Part shown: piece by piece, positions 1 to 5,389 of the stretch | Layout: every line of letters begins with the position of its first letter | How positions within the stretch are numbered: the stretch's first letter is position 1 | Notes under the pieces: generated by a model | The model's input: only the letters and a program-made list of their open reading frames with translations | Database searches by the model: none | Told to the model about the DNA's origin: nothing | Made by a program: the position numbers and the translations under genes | Assembly (NCBI GenBank): GCA_007127615.1 | Contig: SKZB01000321.1 | Coordinates: 1-6,461 of the forward strand | Reading direction: 5' to 3' | Length of the DNA stretch: 6,461 nt | Source of the DNA: Phycisphaerales bacterium | GTDB lineage: Bacteria; Planctomycetota; Phycisphaerae; Phycisphaerales; SM1A02

Positions 1-1827
1 GTCCGAAGAGATATCCCCGATCTGATCGGCGGGGACGGTGATGTCCATCTTGACCCACGGTTCGAGCAGGACGGGCTTGGCTTTCTGCACCGCATCGATG
101 AAGGCCCGCTTGCCGGCGGTGATGAACGCGACCTCCTTGGAATCCACCGGGTGGTATTTTCCGTCGTACACGCTGACCTTCACATCCTGCATCGGATAGC
201 CCGCGATCGCGCCTTCGGTCATGACGGTTCGCACGCCTTTCTCGATGGCGGGCATGAACTGTCTGGGAACCGATCCGCCGAAGGTGTCGTCGACGAAAAG
301 CAGGCCGTCGTGCACGCCCTCTTCCTCGCCGTTGAGCGGTTCAACGCGAAGATAGACTTCACCGAACTGTCCCGCGCCGCCGGTCTGCTTCTTGTGACGG
401 TGATGGCCTTCCGCCTTGCTGGTGATGGTTTCCTTGTAGGCCACCTTCGGCGGGCGGGTGTTGACCTCGACGCCGTAGCGATCCTTGAGCAGTTGCAGTT
501 TGATGCGCAGATGCTGTTCACCGAGGCCGCGCAGGACAGTCTCGCCGGTGGCCTTGACGCGTTCGAGTTCGAGCGTCGGGTCTTCCGCCAGAAGCTTCTG
601 CAGCGCTTCACCGAGCTTGGCTTCGGCGCCCTTGCTCGCGACCTCGATCGCGAGGCCGAACATTGGCTTGGGCAACACGAGCGGCTTGAGGTGAATGTCT
701 TCCGGGATGCTGCCGGCGTGAAGGACGGAGTTGTAGTTGATCTCATCCACCTTCGCGACGGCACCGATGTCGCCGGCAACGATCCTGTCGACTTCGTCGT
801 GCTGCTTGCCCTGCAGCTTGAAGACATGCGCGATTCGGACCGGTTTCCTTTCCTGATCGACGCGGGGGTTCACATCCGAACCCGCGTGCCCCTGGTGAAC
901 GCGGAAAACGCTCAGCTTTCCGACGTACGGGTCGGAGGCGACCTTGAAGACGTGGGCAATAAGATCCTTGGTGTCTTCGTTCTTCGGCAGCAGTTCCCGG
1001 GTCTCCTCGCCTTCCGTGTACTCGAACGTGCGCGGGTTGCCTTCCAGCGGGTTGGGGCACATTCTGATCGTGAAGTCGAGCAGTTCCTTGACGCCCACGC
1101 CGTCCCGTGCGGAGGTAAAACAGATCGGGACGAGATGCCCTTCCCGCAACGCCTTCTGAAAGGGATCGTGCAGTTGCTCCGGCGGGACGCTTCCCTTCTC
1201 GAGGTACGTCTCCATCAGCTTTTCATCCACCTCGACGATCTGATCGACGGTCGCGGTGTGAAACTCCGAAACATCCCCGAGGTCACTGGTTCCGGAGTCC
1301 GCGCCCAGACAGTCGATGACTTTCGTGCCGCCTTCGGCGGGCAGATTGACCGGCAGGCAGACGTTGCCGCACAGTTCCCTGATGGCTTCGAGCAGTGGGA
1401 CCAGGTTCTCGGTGTTGTCGATCTTGTTGATGATGATCATGCGCGGCAGGTTGCGTTCCTCCGCGCGTTTCAACAGTCGCTGCGTGACGGTCTCGACGCC
1501 CGCGGAGGCGTCGATCACCACCACCACGGTTTCCACCGCCGGGAAGACGCTGATGGCTTTGCCGATGAAGTCCGGTCCGCCGGGCGTGTCGATGATGTTG
1601 AAGTGCGATCCTTCGTAGTCAAAGTGAAGCAGTGCGCTGTCGAGACTGTGACCGTGCTCTTTTTCCAGTTCGTCGAAGTCGCTGATGGTGTTTCCGTCTT
1701 CGACGCGGCCGGCCCGTCCGATGACCCCCGCCTGGTGCAGGATGGCCTCGGCGAGCGTCGTTTTGCCCACCCCCGCACTCCCGGTCAAGGCAAGGTTGCG
1801 GATCGTCTCGGTGGTGTACTTCGGCAT
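1..1827 (-). CDS. EF-G-2-type elongation factor G-like GTPase (C-terminus off the left edge)
   Basis: Translational GTPase of the EF-G family, the cytoplasmic ribosomal translocase group. 609 codons are present from ATG at 1827 with no stop, so about 80-90 residues are missing against a usual length near 690. Motifs seen: P-loop GSAGVGKT (residues 16-23), DTPGGPDF (80-87), NKID (134-137), then a domain II with VASDPYVGKLSVFRVHQG, a domain III with GLGEQHLRIKLQLLK, and a domain IV start KKQTGGAGQFGEVYLRVEPL. The P-loop, the KKQTGG segment and the layout resemble Thermus EF-G-2 more than canonical FusA. Oddities: switch I reads EHGHS where canonical EF-G has ERGIT, and the PGH histidine is Gly84. 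The start is supported by an AGGAG ribosome site 8 bases upstream. No ribosomal protein or tuf neighbour is seen, as expected for a second EF-G paralogue. Family assignment is firm; whether it translocates, or has another ribosome role, is not decided by sequence. Confidence 0.95.
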   Translation of the reverse strand, partial: MPKYTTETIRNLALTGSAGVGKTTLAEAILHQAGVIGRAGRVEDGNTISDFDELEKEHGHSLDSALLHFDYEGSHFNIIDTPGGPDFIGKAISVFPAVETVVVVIDASAGVETVTQRLLKRAEERNLPRMIIINKIDNTENLVPLLEAIRELCGNVCLPVNLPAEGGTKVIDCLGADSGTSDLGDVSEFHTATVDQIVEVDEKLMETYLEKGSVPPEQLHDPFQKALREGHLVPICFTSARDGVGVKELLDFTIRMCPNPLEGNPRTFEYTEGEETRELLPKNEDTKDLIAHVFKVASDPYVGKLSVFRVHQGHAGSDVNPRVDQERKPVRIAHVFKLQGKQHDEVDRIVAGDIGAVAKVDEINYNSVLHAGSIPEDIHLKPLVLPKPMFGLAIEVASKGAEAKLGEALQKLLAEDPTLELERVKATGETVLRGLGEQHLRIKLQLLKDRYGVEVNTRPPKVAYKETITSKAEGHHRHKKQTGGAGQFGEVYLRVEPLNGEEEGVHDGLLFVDDTFGGSVPRQFMPAIEKGVRTVMTEGAIAGYPMQDVKVSVYDGKYHPVDSKEVAFITAGKRAFIDAVQKAKPVLLEPWVKMDITVPADQIGDISSD

Positions 1828-1835
1828 GGCGAGTT

Positions 1836-1840
1836 CTCCT
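1836..1840 (-). promoter_or_regulatory. Ribosome binding site of the EF-G-like gene
   Basis: Reading the minus strand, AGGAG lies 8 bases before the ATG at 1827. This fixes the start of the EF-G-like gene, which also agrees with where the conserved N-terminal P-loop region begins. Confidence 0.75.
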
Positions 1841-1940
1841 GAAGAGGGGGCTGCGGCACCCTCGGCCGGTTCGGATTTTGTCAAGATTCGTCGAGCATTC
1901 CAATATACCGCAGGAGTTGGCTCGATGCACCGGTGGGATC

Positions 1941-1962
1941 AACCGGCGCGCCGAAGCCGGTT
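1941..1962. repeat. Perfect 7-bp inverted repeat upstream of trmL
   Basis: AACCGGC (1941-1947) and GCCGGTT (1956-1962) are perfect inverted copies around an 8-base loop. A competing arrangement pairs CCGGT (1930-1934) with ACCGG (1942-1946). There is no following T run, so it is not an intrinsic terminator. It could be an operator dyad or a structured leader of the trmL transcript, but GC-rich DNA forms such repeats by chance fairly often. Confidence 0.4.
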
Positions 1963-2052
1963 CCCGTTGCGGCCCCCGGGGCTCGATTTCCGGTCGGCCC
2001 GTGGGGTGTTCACCCGGTCTCGGAGAATCGTCGCGATACACTACTTCCTCAC

Positions 2053-2559
2053 ATGTCCGTTCCGCCGTTCAACATTGTGCTGCTCAATCCGGAAATTCCC
2101 CAGAACACGGGCAATATCGGCCGGACCGCGGCGGCGACGGGCTGCCGGCTGCACATCGTCCACCCGATCAGCTTTGAAATGGACGCCAAGGCCCGCCGCC
2201 GGGCGGGGCTGGACTACTGGCATCTCATCGACTGCCGGGAGCACGAATCGTGGCCGGCATTTCTCCGGAGCGAGCAGCCGGTCCGGCTCTGGCTCTATAC
2301 CACCAAGGCCGCGCGGCCGCACTGGGAAGCGGACTTCCAGCCGGGCGATTATCTGCTGTTCGGCCGGGAATCGACCGGTGTCCCGGATGAGATTCACGAC
2401 TGGGTCAGCGCAACGTGGTGCGATGCCCACCGGTTGACCCTGCCCATGAATCCCGCGGCCCGGAGTCTCAATCTCGCGACCGTGGTGTGTACGGCCGTGT
2501 ACGAGGGCCTGCGCCAACGGGCCGCCCGGACGTCGGGCGCCGAACTTCAAGACTCATGA
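2053..2559 (+). CDS. trmL: tRNA (cytidine/uridine-34-2'-O)-methyltransferase TrmL
   Basis: SPOUT-class, SAM-dependent methyltransferase. In E. coli TrmL methylates the ribose 2'-OH of wobble base 34 in two tRNA-Leu species, in the cytoplasm, as a dimer with a trefoil-knot cofactor site. The 168-residue product matches the usual 155-170. Motifs seen: NPEIPQNTGNIGR (residues 12-24), RRAGLDYW (49-56), FGRESTGVP (103-111) and the knot segment MNPAARSLNLA (132-142), all in the TrmL order and spacing. In the last motif the RSxNL core is kept, while E. coli has VPDSRS where this has NPAARS. The ATG at 2053 is chosen because NIVLLNPEIP then starts near residue 7, as in the family. An in-frame GTG at 1933 would add 40 unrelated residues. 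No Shine-Dalgarno sequence is visible before 2053, so the start may be weakly initiated or leaderless. marC follows after 43 bases. Confidence 0.93.
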   Translation: MSVPPFNIVLLNPEIPQNTGNIGRTAAATGCRLHIVHPISFEMDAKARRRAGLDYWHLIDCREHESWPAFLRSEQPVRLWLYTTKAARPHWEADFQPGDYLLFGRESTGVPDEIHDWVSATWCDAHRLTLPMNPAARSLNLATVVCTAVYEGLRQRAARTSGAELQDS

Positions 2560-2563
2560 CTGA

Positions 2564-2584
2564 TTTGATTCATTTCGAATCAGA
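2564..2584. repeat. Palindrome directly upstream of the marC ribosome site
   Basis: TGATTC (2566-2571) and GAATCA (2577-2582) form a perfect 6-bp inverted repeat with loop ATTTC. One G-U wobble and one further pair extend the stem to 8 bp (2564-2584). It fills the gap between trmL and marC and ends 1 base before the AAAGGA ribosome site (2586-2591). No T run follows, so it is not a typical terminator. It may be an operator dyad or a small hairpin affecting marC translation. It stands out as A+T-rich in GC-rich surroundings. Confidence 0.5.
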
Positions 2585-2602
2585 GAAAGGAAACAGACTG
2601 AC

Positions 2603-3349
2603 ATGGCGGTCACGCAAATCGGGATCTTCTTCGAATACCTGCTCATCACGATCGCCGCCATTTTTGTGATCGTGAATCCGTTGACGACCGCGTTCATTTT
2701 CGTTTCGCTGTTGCCACGTGCGAGCGAGAAACGTCGCCGGGCGACCGCGAAACGGGCCGTGGTCGTCTCGACGAGCATCTTCTTCACCTTCGCGCTGCTC
2801 GGCGGCGTGATCTTTCAGCTCTTCGGCATCACCCTGGAGGCATTTCGCATCGCCGGAGGCATCATTCTCTTCGGGATCGCGATGGGCATGATCCGCAAGG
2901 GACAGGATGAATCGGAGCAGGACGGCGAAGATGACGACGGCGACCCGCTCAGCGAAAAGAAGGGGCAGGATGTGTCCATCATTCCCCTGGCGATTCCCTT
3001 CATCAGCGGTCCGGGCTCGATCGCGACGGTCATGATTCTGACGAGCGAAGCGCCGAGCATCTGGCATCTCGGCACCGTGTTTCTGGCCATTCTCATCACC
3101 ACCGTCACGTGCTTTTACGCGATGGTGTACTCCCGGTTCGTCGTCAAGTACATGGGCGATACCGGCAAGGAGATTGCCACCAAACTGTTCGGGTTGATCC
3201 TGTCGGTTATCGCCGTTCAGTTCGTGATCAACGGAATCTACGACGTGTACCGAGGCCTTCCGGTACCGGCGGCGGAGGTCATCCCGATCGATGAGGCGAA
3301 CGAAAACGCGCCGAGCGCAGGCCCCGCGATTGAAGCTGAAGCGGATTGA
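2603..3349 (+). CDS. MarC-family integral membrane protein
   Basis: Member of the MarC (UPF0056) family of inner-membrane proteins. Their role is not settled: the early link of E. coli MarC to multiple antibiotic resistance was later disputed, so no substrate is given here. The 248-residue product shows about six hydrophobic segments (roughly 12-36, 53-72, 78-97, 126-147, 155-176, 192-213). Family hallmarks are VNPLTTAFIFVSLL (24-37), the AFRIAGGIILFGIAMGMI stretch (80-97), IPLAIPFISGPGSIATVMIL (127-146) and FGLILSVIAVQFVINGI (196-212). A strongly acidic loop (about 101-121, with EDDDGD) separates the two halves, and a hydrophilic tail of about 30 residues follows the last helix. The ATG at 2603 has AAAGGA 11 bases upstream. 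It lies 43 bases after trmL and may share its transcript. It converges with the ABC operon across an octamer array. Confidence 0.92.
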   Translation: MAVTQIGIFFEYLLITIAAIFVIVNPLTTAFIFVSLLPRASEKRRRATAKRAVVVSTSIFFTFALLGGVIFQLFGITLEAFRIAGGIILFGIAMGMIRKGQDESEQDGEDDDGDPLSEKKGQDVSIIPLAIPFISGPGSIATVMILTSEAPSIWHLGTVFLAILITTVTCFYAMVYSRFVVKYMGDTGKEIATKLFGLILSVIAVQFVINGIYDVYRGLPVPAAEVIPIDEANENAPSAGPAIEAEAD

Positions 3350-3350
3350 T

Positions 3351-3428
3351 CCTTCCCTCCGTCCCTTCGTCCCTCCGTCCCTCCGTGCCTCCGTGCCTCC
3401 GTGCCTCCGTGCCTTTGTGCCTTTGCCT
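3351..3428. repeat. Tandem array of nine 8-bp units between convergent genes
   Basis: On the + strand nine head-to-tail octamers run from 3351 to 3422. In order they are CCTTCCCT, CCGTCCCT, TCGTCCCT, CCGTCCCT, then CCGTGCCT four times (3383-3414), then TTGTGCCT, followed by a 6-base remnant TTGCCT (3423-3428). The array thus has a CCC block and a TGCC block, as if two variants were each amplified. It starts 1 base after the marC stop and ends 6 bases before the end of the permease gene. The + strand is pyrimidine-rich and G-poor, and the minus strand purine-rich. I recall similar CCTCCGTG-type octamer runs between genes of environmental bacteria, including planctomycetes; this is memory, not a search. 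Confidence 0.93.
3355..3381 (-). other. G-quadruplex motif (G3-N5 x4) in the octamer array
   Basis: Four CCC runs on the + strand (3355-3357, 3363-3365, 3371-3373, 3379-3381) are each separated by exactly 5 bases. The minus strand therefore has four GGG runs with three 5-base loops, which fits the usual G3+N1-7 quadruplex pattern. It lies in the expected 3' region of the ABC operon transcript, about 54 bases past its stop codon. Folding in the cell is inferred only. Confidence 0.6.
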
Positions 3429-3434
3429 TTCTCT

Positions 3435-4250
3435 TCAGGCCGCGGCTTTGCCGCCCGCTCGTTCCGGCCGGCAGACGACGGCAAGGGCGAGCAGGACCGT
3501 GACGGACGTGAAGAACAACGTCCCGAGAACCGACAGGCCCACCGTTCCATCATGAAGCGCCAGCCGCATGGCGTCGGTGCACCATGCCAGGGGGTTCAAT
3601 CGGAGCACCCATTGCATCCAGGTTGCGGCGCCGTCAATGGAAAAGAATGCGCCCGACAGTAACCAGAGCGGCATGAGCACGAGGTTCATGACCGCGTGGA
3701 ACGAGCCCGTGTCGGGACTGCGCCAGGCGAAGGCCAGGCCGAGGGCGCTGAGCGCCAGCGCAATCAAAAGCGAGAGCCCGAGGGCCAGCACCGCGCCGGT
3801 GATCGAGAGGGTGTCCGCGACGAGGGGCCAGAGCAGGAGCAGAACCACGGCGTGCAGCCAGGCGACGAGCCCGCCGCCGAGCACTTTTCCCAGACCGATC
3901 ACCCAACGCGGCGTCGGGGAAACCAGTGCCGGTTGCAACCATCCGCTCGCCCGATCATCGATGGTCGTGATGCTCGAGAAGATCGATGCGAAAAGGACGG
4001 CAAGGGTGATCATGCCGGGCAGCAGGAAGGCGCCGTAGCTCATGCCGCCGAGCGCAGCGCGATCGAGGGCGGCGGCGAATCCCCCGGAGAGAAAAAGCCA
4101 GAAGAGAAGCGGTGTGCCGAGCGCCGCCGCCAACCGCGCGGGTTGACGCAGAAATCGCAGAACCTCCCGGCGGGCCAGCATCAGAACGACCGGACCGGCC
4201 GCGGGAGTCGGATGCGATCGCTCGGCCATCGGCGCATTGACCGTCTTCAT
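3435..4250 (-). CDS. ABC-2 type transporter permease (DrrB-like)
   Basis: Integral membrane subunit that would pair with the ATPase encoded just upstream, forming an exporter in the cytoplasmic membrane; substrate unknown. The 271-residue protein has about six hydrophobic segments (roughly 38-62, 73-95, 118-145, 149-175, 186-205, 239-260). ABC-2 family features are the LLPGMITLAVLFASIFSSI helix (76-94), the following IDDRASGWLQPALVSPTPRW loop (97-116), which matches the usual 'R..G.l..l..sP' stretch, the helix MPLWLLSGAFFSI (193-205) and LNPLAWCTDAMR (218-229). The ATG at 4250 overlaps the ATPase stop as ATGA, and GGGAG stands 10 bases upstream, so this start is preferred over Met8. It is the last gene of the operon and runs into the octamer array. 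A natural-product, lipid or ion exporter are all possible. Confidence 0.9.
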   Translation of the reverse strand: MKTVNAPMAERSHPTPAAGPVVLMLARREVLRFLRQPARLAAALGTPLLFWLFLSGGFAAALDRAALGGMSYGAFLLPGMITLAVLFASIFSSITTIDDRASGWLQPALVSPTPRWVIGLGKVLGGGLVAWLHAVVLLLLWPLVADTLSITGAVLALGLSLLIALALSALGLAFAWRSPDTGSFHAVMNLVLMPLWLLSGAFFSIDGAATWMQWVLRLNPLAWCTDAMRLALHDGTVGLSVLGTLFFTSVTVLLALAVVCRPERAGGKAAA

Positions 4251-5389
4251 GCGGTGGAAGCTCCCGGGTCGGTTCGATCAGAGCGGTCCGTTTTCTCGCG
4301 GTCATCGATCGGCGGTTCGGTTTCACGTTCCGCCGCTTCGCGGAGGGACCGACCGGTGCGCTGCAGAAAGACATCTTCGAGGGTGGCGGGCGCGACCGTG
4401 AAGGCAACGCCGGTTTCGATCAACGGCAGGGTGATCTGCGCAATCTCCGCGGCACTCAGTTGGTCGATCGCGCGCGCCCACACCCCGCGGCGGTATCGCC
4501 ACGAGGGTCGTTGATCGGGTTCGGGGGACCACGAAGCCGAGGCGGGGTCCGATCCACCTTCGCTCAGCACCGCCAGGATGCGATGGCCGACTTCGTGCCG
4601 GAGTTCCGAGGGTGAGCCATCCGCAACGATCTCACCTTCGTGCATGAGGATCACCCGGTCCTGCCGGGCGGCCTCGTCGGTCAGATGTGTGCTCATCAGC
4701 ACGGTCAGGTTGCGCGTTTCGTGCAGGTGATCCAGAAGATCGTGAAATGCCCGGCGCGCGCCGGGGTCCAGCCCGACCGTCGGTTCATCCAGCAGCAGAA
4801 TCTCCGGCTCGTGCAGCAGCGCCCGGCACAGGTCCACGCGCCGCGCGAGCCCCTGCGAAAGCGTGCGAACCGGCGCGTCCCTTCGGTCGGCGAGGCCGGA
4901 CTGACCGAGAATCTCATGAATCCGGCGCTGCGCGAGCTTTGGCTCCAGCCCGAAAAAACGCGCATGCTGCAGCAGATTGTCGCGCACCGAAAAGAACGGA
5001 TCGAGACTGTCATCCTGAAAAACGACGCCGAGCGCGCCGCGCACCGATCCGGGCGCCTCGATCCCGACGGCGTCCAGATCACGGTTCAGCAGACGCACGT
5101 GACCGTTGTCGGGGATGAGCCGGCCGCAAATGGTGCGAAACAGGGTCGATTTTCCGCTGCCGTTGGGGCCCAGCAAACCGGCGCGCTGGCCCGGCGGGAT
5201 GCGCAGCGTCACCCCGCGCACGGCGTGGCGTGCCGGCTGCTTGTGCCGCGCGGGATAGGTCACACGGATCGATTCCGCGTCGATCGCGAGCAACTCCGTT
5301 TCGGTTCCTTCGCGATCCACTTCGGCCGGGAGGTGGGGGTCGGACGCGGTCGTCATGCGGGGATGGGTATCCTGGGGCCGATCGATCAT
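4247..5389 (-). CDS. ABC transporter ATP-binding protein (DrrA/NatA type)
   Basis: Cytoplasmic ATPase that powers the ABC-2 permease encoded next. In the 380-residue form: Walker A GPNGSGKST (74-82), Q-loop FQDD (Q125), signature LSQGLARR (177-184, an LSGGQ variant of the kind seen in the drug-exporter branch), Walker B ILLLDEP (197-203, catalytic Glu202), D-loop GLD, and H-loop STH (His235). A C-terminal region (about 245-349) ends in ATLEDVFLQRTGRSL, typical of daunorubicin-resistance-type ATPases that carry a DUF4162-like tail. About 30 hydrophilic residues follow. All catalytic residues are present. An upstream in-frame ATG at 5404 exists, but the ATG at 5389 is chosen because it overlaps the lipoprotein stop as ATGA and has GGGA 9 bases before it. 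Residues 1-30 are polar and look non-conserved, so Met12 (5356) remains possible. Confidence 0.94.
   Translation of the reverse strand: MIDRPQDTHPRMTTASDPHLPAEVDREGTETELLAIDAESIRVTYPARHKQPARHAVRGVTLRIPPGQRAGLLGPNGSGKSTLFRTICGRLIPDNGHVRLLNRDLDAVGIEAPGSVRGALGVVFQDDSLDPFFSVRDNLLQHARFFGLEPKLAQRRIHEILGQSGLADRRDAPVRTLSQGLARRVDLCRALLHEPEILLLDEPTVGLDPGARRAFHDLLDHLHETRNLTVLMSTHLTDEAARQDRVILMHEGEIVADGSPSELRHEVGHRILAVLSEGGSDPASASWSPEPDQRPSWRYRRGVWARAIDQLSAAEIAQITLPLIETGVAFTVAPATLEDVFLQRTGRSLREAAERETEPPIDDREKTDRSDRTDPGASTA

Larger units (their letters stand above)
1828..2052. promoter_or_regulatory. Divergent intergenic region between the EF-G-like gene and trmL
   Basis: This 225-bp gap must hold the promoters of two divergent genes. 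The only A+T-rich patch is about 1873-1909. It contains TTGACA read on the minus strand (1883-1878) and TATATT on the minus strand (1907-1902), but these do not stand at promoter spacing in the right order, so no promoter is assigned. The part nearest trmL is very GC-rich and carries an inverted repeat listed separately. I found no small gene here. A GTG-started extension of the trmL frame from 1933 is open but unlike any TrmL N-terminus that I know. Confidence 0.4.

Noticed and set aside
151..1842. 563-codon open frame on the + strand
   Set aside because: It is the antisense shadow of the EF-G-like gene. Its translation shows no known domain and has an odd composition, while the minus strand gives all EF-G motifs across the same bases.
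1878..1907. TTGACA and TATATT on the minus strand upstream of the EF-G-like gene
   Set aside because: Each looks promoter-like alone, but TATATT lies upstream of TTGACA and neither has a partner at 16-18 bases, so they do not form one promoter.
1933..2052. N-terminal extension of TrmL from GTG at 1933
   Set aside because: The 40 added residues are proline- and glycine-rich, unlike TrmL, and the ATG at 2053 puts the first conserved motif at the expected distance.
2556..2669. 37-codon frame starting with an ATGA overlap at the trmL stop
   Set aside because: It runs out of frame into marC, has no recognisable sequence and no ribosome site of its own. marC at 2603 has clear family support.
3350..3436. 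Intrinsic terminator between the convergent genes
   Set aside because: No GC hairpin followed by a T run is present on either strand; the gap is the octamer array.
2570..3553. 327-codon open frame on the minus strand running through the octamer array
   Set aside because: It is antisense to marC and to the end of the permease region. The repetitive RRHGGTEARR-like stretch is only the translated octamer array, a known kind of spurious gene call.
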